Source of the DNA: Naumannella cuiyingiana
GTDB lineage: Bacteria; Actinomycetota; Actinomycetes; Propionibacteriales; Propionibacteriaceae
Assembly: GCF_013408305.1 (NCBI RefSeq)
Contig: NZ_JACBZS010000001.1
Coordinates: 1,550,001-1,614,000 of the forward strand
Direction: 5' to 3'
Length of the DNA stretch: 64,000 nucleotides
Shown here: positions 41,389 to 50,393 of the stretch, piece by piece
Layout of the letters: every line of letters begins with the position of its first letter
Numbering within the stretch: the stretch's first letter is position 1
Program-made: the position numbers and the translations under genes
The notes under the pieces: model-generated
What the model was told of the DNA's origin: nothing
The model's input: the letters and a program-made list of their open reading frames with translations, nothing else
Databases searched by the model: none

Positions 41389-42318
41389 TCAGCGGGGCAG
41401 ATGGGTGGGCAGCGAGCGGCGCGGACCGCGCCGCTCCGGTCCCAGGCCGGCGCTCATGATCAACAATTGCACCCGAAGCCGGTGCCCGCGCCACGGCTCA
41501 AGCAACTCGGTGGCCACCTCGTCGGACGTCCGATCCTCACCGGTCAGCGCGAAGATGATCATCCGCGGCACGTGGTAGTCGCCGATCGACCAGGCATCGG
41601 GATCGCCGTGGGCGACCGCGCGGACCTCCGCCGAGGTCCAGGGGCCGACCCCCGGCAGCGAGCGCAGCGCCGCGTCGACATCGGCCGATTCGAGGGTACG
41701 CTCCAGCGCCGCGGCCCGGCGCGCCCCGCGGACCAGCGCCGTCGACCGCTTGCCGTCCACCATCGCCCGCAACCACTCCCAGCTCGGGATCGCGGCCCAC
41801 CCGGCGCCGTCGGGCTGGACGCACATCCCGTACGCCGGCGAGGCCGGGTCCCGCGCAGGGCCGGGCGCCGGCTCGCCGAACCGCCGGACCAGCCGCCGGA
41901 AAGCCCCGAAGGCCTCGCGGCCGGTCACCTTCTGTTCGATCACCGTCGGCGCGAAGGCCTCCAGCACCGCCCGGGTGCGCCCGATCCGCAGCCACGGGTT
42001 GCGGCGGGCCAGATCGACCAGCAGCGGGTGCCGAGGCTCGAACCCGGCGGCATCGTCGTGCAGCCCGAGCAACTCGGGCACCTGCTCCAGCACCCAATCG
42101 GCGCCGCTGCCCCATGCCCGCGCGACGATCGCCTCCCCCTCGCGGTGCAGCCGCAGCAGCGCCGGGCCCTGCGGCGTCCGGGTGGCACGCCACCAGCCGT
42201 CGCTCGCACGCCGGTGGGTCGGATCGCCCGCACCGCGGCGCAGCCGGCCGATCGCCTGCCCCAGGTCAACCGGGGTGCGGATCCGGCGGGTCAGTTCGGC
42301 CACGGGTAGGGCTTGCAC
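41389..42318 (-). CDS. AlkA-type DNA-3-methyladenine glycosylase
   Basis: A 309-residue helix-hairpin-helix glycosylase. The C-terminal HhH-GPD motif is LRSLPGVGPWTSAEVRAVAH, followed by GDPDAWSIGDYHVPRMI with the catalytic Asp in the GDYHV segment. An upstream conserved segment is AFAPTVIEQKVTGREAFGAF. It removes alkylated bases for base excision repair. The start is GTG 42318, overlapping the upstream gene's 3' end by 28 bp. A GTG at about 42303 (VAELTRRIRTP) is an alternative. Confidence 0.85.
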   Translation of the reverse strand: MQALPVAELTRRIRTPVDLGQAIGRLRRGAGDPTHRRASDGWWRATRTPQGPALLRLHREGEAIVARAWGSGADWVLEQVPELLGLHDDAAGFEPRHPLLVDLARRNPWLRIGRTRAVLEAFAPTVIEQKVTGREAFGAFRRLVRRFGEPAPGPARDPASPAYGMCVQPDGAGWAAIPSWEWLRAMVDGKRSTALVRGARRAAALERTLESADVDAALRSLPGVGPWTSAEVRAVAHGDPDAWSIGDYHVPRMIIFALTGEDRTSDEVATELLEPWRGHRLRVQLLIMSAGLGPERRGPRRSLPTHLPR

Positions 42319-43220
42319 TTCCCGACACCCTTGGTCTGCTGCATCATCAGCGGGGCGCGCTCGCCGGCGGCCGGGCAGCCCTCGTGGCCGTGCCCGAGGA
42401 AGTGCCCCACCTCGTGGTTGACCAGATAGCGCCGATAGTTCTCCATGTCATCGCCGTAGGCCCGGGCCCCGAGCAGCCAGCGCTTGGCGTTCAGATTGAC
42501 CTCGTTCCCGTTGCGGCAGCTCAGCTCGCCGCCGGTGCGGGCCGGTAGGCAGTTCTTGTCGGTGGTCGCGGGGGTGGCGATGTTGATCGTCAGGTCGGCA
42601 CTGTCGCCGGACCCGACGAAATCGAATCGAAGATTCTCCGAGCGCTGCCAGCTCCGGTCGTCGTGCAGGATCTTCGCCGCCTCCTTGGCCGCATCGTCGG
42701 CCTTGATCGGCAGGGTCTTCTCCACCCGGACCCGGACCCGGACGGTACGCCCGTCCCCGCGGTCGGACTCGGCGGCGAACCTCGACGTCTGCCAGGTGCC
42801 GGGCCCGCGCTCGGGGATCCTGGGCGGCTCGGCCTTCTTCTTCGGGTCCGGCCGCTGCTCGGGGGTGGGCTCCGGACCCTCGTCCTCCTCGACCTCGACG
42901 GTCGGCGTGACCGACGGCGTCGGCGTCGGTTCGACGACGGCGTCGGGGATCGCGATGGTTGCCTGGTCCTGCGGGGTCGCGGCGCGCACGGCCATCGCGA
43001 CCGGCACGGTGAGCGCCAGAACCACACAGGCGATGGTGATCGGACGGGCCAGCGGGGCGCCACCGGGCCGCAGCTCGCGCCCACCGCGCGTACCCTCGTC
43101 GGTGCCGCGCGCGCGGCGCGGACCGGAGGCGGCCGCGCGCCGCGGATGTCGGGCATCGCGGCGCGGCGAGGTATCTTGCCGTGGGTCCGGATGAGCCCCC
43201 CGACCCGAATGACCTGTCAC
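42291..43220 (-). CDS. DUF3152 zincin-type secreted metalloprotease
   Basis: A 309-residue protein with a basic cytoplasmic N-terminus, one membrane helix (ARPITIACVVLALTVPVAMA, about 58-78) and a Pro/Glu/Thr linker. The outer domain has the extended zinc motif NHEVGHFLGHGHEGCP (HExxHxxGxxH), as in DUF3152 proteins. Cysteines in KNCLPARTGGELSCRN and EGCP, plus the end VGKCKPYPWPN, should form disulfides. The substrate is unknown. The GTG start at 43220 overlaps the longest reading of the divergent YibE/F gene, hence the later start chosen there. Confidence 0.87.
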   Translation of the reverse strand: MTGHSGRGAHPDPRQDTSPRRDARHPRRAAASGPRRARGTDEGTRGGRELRPGGAPLARPITIACVVLALTVPVAMAVRAATPQDQATIAIPDAVVEPTPTPSVTPTVEVEEDEGPEPTPEQRPDPKKKAEPPRIPERGPGTWQTSRFAAESDRGDGRTVRVRVRVEKTLPIKADDAAKEAAKILHDDRSWQRSENLRFDFVGSGDSADLTINIATPATTDKNCLPARTGGELSCRNGNEVNLNAKRWLLGARAYGDDMENYRRYLVNHEVGHFLGHGHEGCPAAGERAPLMMQQTKGVGKCKPYPWPN

Positions 43221-43243
43221 GACGACTCAGACTAGGCGAACCC

Positions 43244-44707
43244 GTGAGCGAGAACCCAGTACGCAACCGCGGCATGACCGCGCACTCGCACATCGCGCTG
43301 CACGACGACCCGGCACCGCTGTCCGAGGAGGACATCGCGCGCCAGCGGCGGGCCACCCGGATCATGATCCTGGTGCTGATCCCGATCGCGTTGTGGACGC
43401 TGGTGGGACTGATCGTGATGTGGCCCGGCAATGTCAGCGACCACCTGCGGGGCAATACGGCGTACTCCCAGGCCGATGTCAGCGTGCAGCGCGCGCGGAT
43501 CCTCGAGGTACGCGAGATCAGCAGCTCGGGCCAGGTCGGCAGCGACGGCACCAACGACCCGCGCCCGGCCGCCGATCTGACCGTCGAGCTGCTCGACGGG
43601 CCCGAGGCAGGCCAGCAGACCCAGATCAGCATGCAGCCGGCCGTCTATTCCTCCGGGGTCGCGGTCGGGCAGACCGTCACCGTCTATCGCGTGCCCATCG
43701 AGGGCGCCCCGGCGTCCTACCAGTTCACCGACTTCGAACGGACGGTGCCGCTGATCACGATGGCGCTCCTGTTCGCGGTGGCGCTGGTGGCGATCGCGCG
43801 CAAACGCGGCGCGCTGGCCCTGGTCGGGCTGGCGTTCTCCGCGTTCATCATCGTGAAGTTCATGTTGCCGGCGCTGATCTCGGGCTCCAGTCCGGTGCTG
43901 GTCGCGCTGTTCGGCGGGTCGGCGATCTTGTTCGTGGTGCTCTATGTCACCCACGGATTCTCCGTCCGCACGACGACGGCCCTGCTCGGCACCCTGTTCG
44001 GCATGTATGTGGCGACGTTCCTCGGCTGGCTGGCGAGCACCTGGGCGCACCTGACCGGCGTGGGCAGCGAGGACGACTCGCTGCTGTGGGCCTCGGCGCC
44101 GGACATGCAGCTCACCGGGGTGGTGATCTGCGCGATCATCATCGCCTCGGTCGGGGTGCTGAACGACGTGACGATCACCCAGGCCTCGGCGGTCTGGGAG
44201 CTGTCCAGCGTCGACCCCGAGGGCAAGCGGCTGTTCAGTCGCGCCATGCGGATCGGCCGCGACCACATCGCCTCGACCGTCTACACCATCGCCTTCGCGA
44301 CCACCGGCGCCTCGCTCGCCACCTACCTGATGCTGGTGGTCTACAACCGGCCGCTGCTCGACGTGATCGGGCTGGAGCAGTTCTCGATGGAGATCATCGC
44401 GACGATGGTCGGCGCAATCTCGGTGATCTTGGCGATGCCGCTGACCACCGCCATCGGCGTTGCCGTGGTCAGCGCCACCCGCGGCCGGATCGGCGACCTG
44501 AAGCCCGCGACCGAGGGCGGTACGCCCGGTGGGCACCCCGACGACGAGCTGCTCGACCTCGACACCAGCCACCCGGACTGGGTGCCGAGCGCGCCGAGCC
44601 AGCGCGGGCGGCGGCTGCCCAAGCTGCCGCGGCCGTCGCTGCCGCGTCCTTCGCGCGGTGAGGGCGGCGACGAGCCGGAGGGCCCGAAGCCGCGCCGCCA
44701 GGCCTGA
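43244..44707 (+). CDS. YibE/F family membrane protein
   Basis: A 487-residue protein with about seven transmembrane helices and an extracytoplasmic domain after helix 1 (about 45-155). Family signatures include VTHGFSVRTTTALLGTL, TGVVICAIIIASVGVLNDVTITQAS, HIASTVYTIAFATTGASL and EIIATMVGAISVILAMPLTTAI. YibE/F proteins are widespread in Firmicutes and actinobacteria, with an unproven transport role. GTG 43244 avoids overlap with the divergent DUF3152 gene. The cytoplasmic C-terminus is Pro/Arg/Gly-rich. Confidence 0.88.
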   Translation: MSENPVRNRGMTAHSHIALHDDPAPLSEEDIARQRRATRIMILVLIPIALWTLVGLIVMWPGNVSDHLRGNTAYSQADVSVQRARILEVREISSSGQVGSDGTNDPRPAADLTVELLDGPEAGQQTQISMQPAVYSSGVAVGQTVTVYRVPIEGAPASYQFTDFERTVPLITMALLFAVALVAIARKRGALALVGLAFSAFIIVKFMLPALISGSSPVLVALFGGSAILFVVLYVTHGFSVRTTTALLGTLFGMYVATFLGWLASTWAHLTGVGSEDDSLLWASAPDMQLTGVVICAIIIASVGVLNDVTITQASAVWELSSVDPEGKRLFSRAMRIGRDHIASTVYTIAFATTGASLATYLMLVVYNRPLLDVIGLEQFSMEIIATMVGAISVILAMPLTTAIGVAVVSATRGRIGDLKPATEGGTPGGHPDDELLDLDTSHPDWVPSAPSQRGRRLPKLPRPSLPRPSRGEGGDEPEGPKPRRQA

Positions 44708-44720
44708 ATCACACCGGTGT

Positions 44721-44756
44721 AGTTATCCCCACTGTGGAAAAGCCCTGTGGATAACT
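44721..44756 (+). promoter_or_regulatory. DnaA-box-like cluster spanning the MATE start codon
   Basis: Three DnaA-box-like 9-mers occur within 32 bp: TTATCCCCA (44723-44731), TGTGGAAAA (44733-44741) and TGTGGATAA (44746-44754). The outer pair forms a perfect 8-bp inverted repeat AGTTATCC / GGATAACT. The GTG start of the MATE gene lies inside the third box, so protein binding here would directly cover the translation start region and any promoter upstream. Confidence 0.5.
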
Positions 44757-46072
44757 CGCGCGCGGGTACGCCGCCGCGCTCCGTCGGCCGGGAGATCCTC
44801 GCGCTGGCGATCCCGGCGTTCGCGACGCTCGTCTCCGAGCCGCTGATGCTGCTGGCCGACTCGGCGATCGTCGGCCACCTCGGCACCACCCAGCTCGCCG
44901 GGCTCGGCCTGGCCGGCAGCGTGCTCAACGTCACCGTCGGCCTGTGCGTGTTCCTCGCCTATGCCACCACCGCGACCGTCGCCCGTCGGCTCGGCGCCGG
45001 CGACCGGACCGGGGCGCTCGGCGCCGGTGTCGACGGGCTGGTGCTGGCCGGAGTGCTCGGGATCGCGCTGGTCGTGGTCGCGCAGGTGGCCGGGCGTACC
45101 GTCCTCGGCTGGTACGCCCCACCGGCCGCCGTGCTGGACCAGGGCCTCGCCTACTTCCGGATCGCCTCGCTCGGGCTGCTGCCGCTGCTCGCGATCCTGG
45201 CGGCGACCGGGGTGTTGCGTGGGCTGCAGGACACCCGGACGCCGCTGTACGTGGCGGTGACCATCAATCTCGCGAACATCGGGCTGAACTTCGCGCTGGT
45301 CTACGGCGCCGGCCTGGGCATCGCCGGCGCCGCGCTCGGCACGGTGATCGCGCAGTCGCTCGGGGCACTCGTGCTGGTCGGGGTGGTGCTGCGCGGCGCT
45401 GCCCGGGCCGGCGCCCCGCTCCGGCCGCATCCCGTCCGGGTGCTGGTCGCGGCGCGGGCCGGCGGCTGGCTGTTCCTGCGCACGCTCAGCCTGCAGGCCG
45501 CCACCGTGATCGGCACGGTGATCGCGACCCGGTTCGGCGCGCCGTCGCTGGCCGCCCATCAGGTGACCGGCGCCATCTTCATCTTCCTGGCCTTCGCGCT
45601 GGACGCCCTGGCGATCGCGGCCCAGGCCATCGTCGGCAAGACCCTGGGCGCGGGCGATGCGGCTCGGGCGCGGGCGCTGCTGCGAACCCTGCTCTGGTGG
45701 GGCGCCGGCGCAGGCGTGATCTTCGGGGCGGCGCTGGCGCTGGGACGCGGGGCGCTGGCGGGCCTGTTCACGCCGGACCCGCAGGTCCAGGCGCTGCTCG
45801 GGGCGACGCTCATCGTGTTGGCCCTGGCCCAGCCGGTCGCCGGGCTGGTGTTCGTGCTCGACGGGGTGCTGATCGGCGCCGGCGACGCGCGCTACCTCGC
45901 GGTGGCGGGCGTCTGCGCGCTGGCGGCGTACCTGCCGCTGGCGCTCGTCGTCGCCGGGCTCGACGCCGGGATCGCGTGGCTGTGGGCGGCCTGGGCGGGC
46001 TACCTGGTGGCGCGGCTGGTCACGCTGGGGGTGCGTGCCCGCGGCGAGGGCTGGCTGCGGCTGGGGATCTGA
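44747..46072 (+). CDS. MATE family efflux transporter
   Basis: A 441-residue MATE exporter from GTG 44747 with twelve predicted helices. Family motifs are LALAIPAFATLVSEPLMLLADSAIVGHLG near the N-terminus (MATE cation-binding pattern with Asp in ADSAIVGHLG), TGVLRGLQDTRTP and LAAHQVTGAIFIFLAFALDALAIAAQ. The second half repeats the pattern (VFVLDGVLIGAGDARYLA). It exports cationic drugs or metabolites by H+ or Na+ antiport. The start is embedded in the DnaA-box-like cluster, and no Shine-Dalgarno-like sequence is evident. Confidence 0.9.
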   Translation: MDNSRAGTPPRSVGREILALAIPAFATLVSEPLMLLADSAIVGHLGTTQLAGLGLAGSVLNVTVGLCVFLAYATTATVARRLGAGDRTGALGAGVDGLVLAGVLGIALVVVAQVAGRTVLGWYAPPAAVLDQGLAYFRIASLGLLPLLAILAATGVLRGLQDTRTPLYVAVTINLANIGLNFALVYGAGLGIAGAALGTVIAQSLGALVLVGVVLRGAARAGAPLRPHPVRVLVAARAGGWLFLRTLSLQAATVIGTVIATRFGAPSLAAHQVTGAIFIFLAFALDALAIAAQAIVGKTLGAGDAARARALLRTLLWWGAGAGVIFGAALALGRGALAGLFTPDPQVQALLGATLIVLALAQPVAGLVFVLDGVLIGAGDARYLAVAGVCALAAYLPLALVVAGLDAGIAWLWAAWAGYLVARLVTLGVRARGEGWLRLGI

Positions 46073-46075
46073 GGA

Positions 46076-49000
46076 TCACCGCCCCGGGCTGTCGACCAGC
46101 GGCACCTCCAGCGGGCTGTTCGCGCGCCCGAGTTCGGTGAAGGAGACCTCCCCGATCCCGCCGGTCGTCGCGTCGGTGTTCCACGACGCGATGGCGATGG
46201 TGTTCTCCCCGTTCTCGTCCAGGATGCCCCGCGGGATCGGGAAGGTACGCTGCGGCCCGGTGTCGGCCACATAGCGTCCGAGTTGCCAGCCGTTGACGAA
46301 GATCAGCGCTCGCCGGTGCACCCCGGCGCTCGGCTCGGTGATCGTCAACCCGATCGAGGCATCGAGGCCGTCCGGTACGTCGAGAGTGGCCGTGGTGCGG
46401 TACCAGGTGACGCCCGGGGTGCGCTGGTCGTCGTTCGGCACCTGTGCCGGCCGCCAGGCCGAGTCGTCGAAGCCGGGCAGACCCCAACCCTGCTGCTCGC
46501 CCCACAGGCCGCCGTTGTTCAGCGGTCCCCGCGTTCGGTCGGCATGATCCTCACCGCCCGCATTGCCCTGCAGGCGCCAGTCGATCGCCGGGTTCAGCGC
46601 GCCGGAGCGGCCGCTGAGCGCGACCTTGCTGATCCCGATCGGCACCTTCCAGCGACCGGGGATGGTCAGTTGGTACTGACCCTGGCCCTGCAACTGGATG
46701 GCGAGGACGTTCGGCCGATTCGGGCGTACCGTCCCGGCCGGGATGGCGAAGGACTTTTCGACGGCGTTCTGCTGACCGGTGGTGCCATGGCTGCCCAGGA
46801 AGACACCGTTGAGCCAGACCGAGTAGTCCCCGCCCGATCCGTCGGAGGAGAAGTGGGCCGTCAGGTCGAGCCTGGTCGGGATCCGGTCGGTGCTGAAGCG
46901 CCCGCGATAGAAGATGTCGCCGGTGTGGAAGCCGTAGTCGTCGGCGTACAGCGACACGGGCGTCTGGGGCACCACCTGGTAGTTGGTGGTGGTCCTGTCC
47001 GCCCGGACCCAACCGGAGTCGTCGAAGCCCGGCGCGGTCTGCGGGTCGACCGGTGAGCGCCGCCAGTCGGTCAGCTCCGGCAACGCGAGCTCCGCGGGGG
47101 CCGGCAGTTCAGCCCCGGCGCGGATGCCGTCGCCGTTCCAGGTGATCGCCGTGGCGCTCGCGGCGCGCCCGTGCACCGTGACGGTCCGGCCGGCGCCGGT
47201 GGTGTCGCCGGTCAGTGTGAGCCGCCCCGCGGACAGCGTCGCGCTGCGCACCAGGTCCGGGCCCTCGATCACCAGGGGCCCGTCGTCGGCGGGCAGCACC
47301 CAGAAGCGCTGCGCGCGTTCGCTGTCGGCGATGACCAGGGTCAGGTCGCGATAGCCGCCGCCGTCGATGGTCACCGTGGCGACGCCGTCATGGCGGTAGT
47401 CCAGGCGCAGCTCGCCGGTGGCCCGATCCCAGGTGGTGCTGACCTCGCCGCCGTCGACCGAGACCTTCGGCTGCCGGGTACCGCGGTAACGCAGCACGGT
47501 CTGTCCGGCATCGCCCTTCGTCCCGTACAGGACGCCGAGCCGCCCCCGGCCACGACCGGGCGCATCGACCATCAGGTCCGAGGTGGTGTAGGCCAGTTCG
47601 GCTCCGGGATTGCCCCCGTCGCCGCTACCGAAGATGTAGTCGGTGAGCACCGTGCGCGACTCACGCGGCCCGACGCGCAGCTCCGGCGTACCCTCCGCCG
47701 GGATCGTCCGCTCGCCCGTTCTGGTGGGCACGGTGACCCGCACGGAGCGGTCGGCGCGGGCGTTCCAGTCGCCGCGGTGGTGCACGAAGTTGAACTGGGT
47801 GCCGGTCTCGGGATTGCGGCGCGCCTCGACCCGCACGTCCGCGTCGGTCACCGCGGGGGCTGGCGCAGGGTCGGTCCGGCGCAGTGGCGCGAAGGTCGAC
47901 ATGAAGTAGGCCCGCGCCTTCGACTCGTAGTACTTGGCCGGCAGTACGCGATCCTCGGGTACGCCCGCGCCGTAGTCGTAGGAGGTGTAGAGCGGCGGGC
48001 TGGCCGACCAGCCCCAGTTGGTTCCCCCGACCGCCATGTAGATGCCCTGCATGGTGTAACCGCTGGCAAGCGCGACATTGCGCAGCGCGATCTCGGCCTT
48101 CCCGTCGACGTAGCGTTCGGTGCAGTTGGCGTACCCGCCACCGCCCCAGTAGTCGAACATGCCGCCCTGGTACTCGACCATGTAGCGCGGGGTCCCCGGC
48201 TTGAAGTCCCAGAAGTCCTCGAAAAGGTCCGGGACGCGACCCTGGGGCGCCTTGCAGTCCCAGCCGATCGGGTAGGTGTCCTTGCCCGAGATGTCGACCA
48301 GGTCGTCCCAGGTGCCGCAGTTGTTCGCGGTCAGCGGCACGGTGATCCCGTCCTCGGTGACCTGGTCGACCATCGCCGCCATGTACGCGCGGTCGGGCTC
48401 GCGCTGCAGGTTGTCCCGGCAGTACTCGTTGTCGACCTGGTAGCCGATCACCGGGCCGCCGAACTGCCACTGCCGGGGTGCGATGATCTCGTCGACGGAC
48501 GCCAAGTACTCCCGCCCGGCATCCAACATGGTCCGGGTCGCGCCGCGGCCCGGGTCCTCCGATGCCTTGATCCAGCCGGGCAGGCCGCCCGCGCTCGTCT
48601 CCGCGCCGATGAACGGCCCGGGGCGAACGATCACGAAGAGGCCGAGCTCGCCTGCGTAGTCGATCACCGCACCGAGGTCGCGGACTCCTGACCAGTCGAA
48701 CTCCCCGGCCCGCGCCGAGACCTGATTCCAGGCCACGTAGAGCGACACCGCGTTGTAACCGCCCGCTCGCACCTTCTCCAGCTTGTCCCGCCACACCCCC
48801 GGACTCGGGTCGCGGAAGTAGTGATACTCCGCGGCGTAGATGTACTCCCGCTTGCCGTCGATGATCATCGAGTCACCGTCGTAGGAGACCGTGCGACCGT
48901 CGACCACCGGTGGCAGAGCGGGCTCGGCTCTGGCGAGTTGCGGCAGGGCCACCACGGCACACAGCACGGAGACGACGATCGCAACGATGCGCTTGATCAT
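46076..49000 (-). CDS. Secreted GH35 beta-galactosidase
   Basis: A 974-residue secreted enzyme with signal peptide MIKRIVAIVVSVLCAVVALP to about 25. The GH35 TIM barrel (about 45-370) has acid/base Glu192 in VIGYQVDNEYC and nucleophile Glu276 in RYMVEYQGGMFDYW. Beta-sandwich and jelly-roll domains follow (about 640-760 with DIFYRGRF and DYSVWLNGVFLGSHGT; about 850-950 with TWYRTTATLDVPDGLD and IFVNGWQLGRYVADTGPQRTFPIPRG). It removes terminal beta-galactose from oligosaccharides or glycoproteins outside the cell. The start is set by AAAGGAG nine bases before ATG 49000. It is long for bacterial GH35 but close to fungal and actinobacterial secreted forms. Confidence 0.92.
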   Translation of the reverse strand: MIKRIVAIVVSVLCAVVALPQLARAEPALPPVVDGRTVSYDGDSMIIDGKREYIYAAEYHYFRDPSPGVWRDKLEKVRAGGYNAVSLYVAWNQVSARAGEFDWSGVRDLGAVIDYAGELGLFVIVRPGPFIGAETSAGGLPGWIKASEDPGRGATRTMLDAGREYLASVDEIIAPRQWQFGGPVIGYQVDNEYCRDNLQREPDRAYMAAMVDQVTEDGITVPLTANNCGTWDDLVDISGKDTYPIGWDCKAPQGRVPDLFEDFWDFKPGTPRYMVEYQGGMFDYWGGGGYANCTERYVDGKAEIALRNVALASGYTMQGIYMAVGGTNWGWSASPPLYTSYDYGAGVPEDRVLPAKYYESKARAYFMSTFAPLRRTDPAPAPAVTDADVRVEARRNPETGTQFNFVHHRGDWNARADRSVRVTVPTRTGERTIPAEGTPELRVGPRESRTVLTDYIFGSGDGGNPGAELAYTTSDLMVDAPGRGRGRLGVLYGTKGDAGQTVLRYRGTRQPKVSVDGGEVSTTWDRATGELRLDYRHDGVATVTIDGGGYRDLTLVIADSERAQRFWVLPADDGPLVIEGPDLVRSATLSAGRLTLTGDTTGAGRTVTVHGRAASATAITWNGDGIRAGAELPAPAELALPELTDWRRSPVDPQTAPGFDDSGWVRADRTTTNYQVVPQTPVSLYADDYGFHTGDIFYRGRFSTDRIPTRLDLTAHFSSDGSGGDYSVWLNGVFLGSHGTTGQQNAVEKSFAIPAGTVRPNRPNVLAIQLQGQGQYQLTIPGRWKVPIGISKVALSGRSGALNPAIDWRLQGNAGGEDHADRTRGPLNNGGLWGEQQGWGLPGFDDSAWRPAQVPNDDQRTPGVTWYRTTATLDVPDGLDASIGLTITEPSAGVHRRALIFVNGWQLGRYVADTGPQRTFPIPRGILDENGENTIAIASWNTDATTGGIGEVSFTELGRANSPLEVPLVDSPGR

Positions 49001-49030
49001 GGCCGGGGGGCTCCTTTGCCGCGGACCGCC

Positions 49031-49065
49031 ACTGATTGATTCAGACTGATCGGACCAATATGGCG
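49031..49065 (-). promoter_or_regulatory. Candidate operator upstream of the beta-galactosidase
   Basis: An AT-rich patch in the 188-bp gap carries direct repeats of ACTGAT (49031-49036 and 49045-49050) with GATTGATTCAG between them and GGACCAATATGG after. It lies 30-65 bp before the beta-galactosidase start, a position typical for sugar-responsive repressor sites. No regulator gene is adjacent. Confidence 0.3.
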
Positions 49066-49188
49066 AATCCTCGTGATAATGCGGGGTTTCTGGGAGATCT
49101 CCGTATCAATGGTCGGATGTCAAGACCTCCGTGGCATCCGCATGGTGGGCGGGATGCGCGGCCGGGCGGCTCGTGCTGACATGGACCC

Positions 49189-50361
49189 GTGAGCGATGAC
49201 AACACACCCAGGTCGCTGCCCTGGATCGAACGCCTGGTCAGCTTGGACACCACCAGCCGAGACTCCAACCTTCCGCTGATCGAGACGGTGAGCGCGGAGT
49301 TCCGGCGCCACGGCATCGAACCGCACGTGTTCCCGAACGCCGACGGCAGCAAGGCCAATCTGGTGGCCACCGTGCCCGCGGCCGACGGCACCACCTCCGG
49401 CGGCGTCGTGCTATCCGGGCACACCGACGTGGTGCCGGTCGACGACCAGGACTGGGACTCCGACCCGTTCGTGCCCGAGGTACGCGACGGCCGGGTCTAC
49501 GGCCGCGGGACCGCCGACATGAAGAGCTTCACCGCGGTCGGGCTGACCTACCTACCCGAGATGGTCGCCGCCGAGTTGCGCGAGCCGATCCATTTCGCCC
49601 TGACCTATGACGAGGAGGTCGGCTGCCTCGGCGGGGAGGAGATCGTCAAGCAGATCGCCGACCTCGGCCTGGCACCGCGCGCGGCGATCGTCGGCGAGCC
49701 GACCTCGATGCGGGTGATCAGGGGGCACAAGTCGATCAACCTGATCCGCGTCGAGTTCACCGGGGTGGCCGCGCACTCCTCGCTGACCAGCTCCGGGGTG
49801 AACGCGATCGAGTACGCCGCGGAGTTGATCACCTTCGTCCGCTCGATCGCCGACGCCTGGCGGGCCGACGGGCCGTTCGACGAGGCGTACCCGCTGGCCT
49901 ACTCCACCGCCAGCGTGAACCTGATCCGCGGCGGGATCGCCTCCAACACCGTGCCCGAGGAATGCTTCGTGGAGCTGGAGTTCCGCGGCATCGCCGAGAT
50001 CGACCCGGACGAGATCATCGACCGGATCCGCGGCAAGGCCGACGAGCTGGCCGAGCGGATGCGCGCGGAGAATCCCGCCGCCGGCATCGAGGTGAAGGTG
50101 CTGGCCAAGGTGCCCGGCCTGGACACCCCCGGCGACTCCGCGGCGATCGCGCTGGGTGATCAATTGGGCGCGATCCCGAGCGAGGAGAAGGTCACCTACG
50201 GCACCGAGGCCGGGCAGTTCGCCGGCTCCGGCATCGAGACAGTGGTCTGCGGTCCGGGCGACATCGCGCAGGCGCACGCCGCGAACGAGTACGTCGCGCT
50301 CGACCAACTCGTGGCCTGTGAACGCTTCGTCGAGAAGCTGATCAAGGTATTGTCCGGGTAG
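49189..50361 (+). CDS. argE: M20 family deacylase, ArgE-like
   Basis: A 390-residue M20 metallohydrolase closest to acetylornithine deacetylase ArgE. Metal ligands are in VVLSGHTDVVPVDDQDW (His/Asp), GRGTADMKSFTAV (bridging Asp), LTYDEEVGCLGGEE (catalytic Glu-Glu) and AIVGEPTSMRVIRGHKS. GTEAGQFAGSGIETVVCGPG then DIAQAHAANEYV provide the C-terminal ligands and substrate-binding segment. It would hydrolyse N-acetylornithine to ornithine, but M20 specificity varies. The GTG start at 49189 is followed by a normal N-terminus; no signal peptide. Confidence 0.83.
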   Translation: MSDDNTPRSLPWIERLVSLDTTSRDSNLPLIETVSAEFRRHGIEPHVFPNADGSKANLVATVPAADGTTSGGVVLSGHTDVVPVDDQDWDSDPFVPEVRDGRVYGRGTADMKSFTAVGLTYLPEMVAAELREPIHFALTYDEEVGCLGGEEIVKQIADLGLAPRAAIVGEPTSMRVIRGHKSINLIRVEFTGVAAHSSLTSSGVNAIEYAAELITFVRSIADAWRADGPFDEAYPLAYSTASVNLIRGGIASNTVPEECFVELEFRGIAEIDPDEIIDRIRGKADELAERMRAENPAAGIEVKVLAKVPGLDTPGDSAAIALGDQLGAIPSEEKVTYGTEAGQFAGSGIETVVCGPGDIAQAHAANEYVALDQLVACERFVEKLIKVLSG

Positions 50362-50393
50362 TCTGCCGAGGAATCGGCCCGGGAGGAGACCCG

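Noticed and set aside
44721-44756. Chromosomal origin of replication
   Set aside because: Only three boxes within 36 bp, no AT-rich unwinding region and no dnaA/dnaN/rpmH genes nearby.
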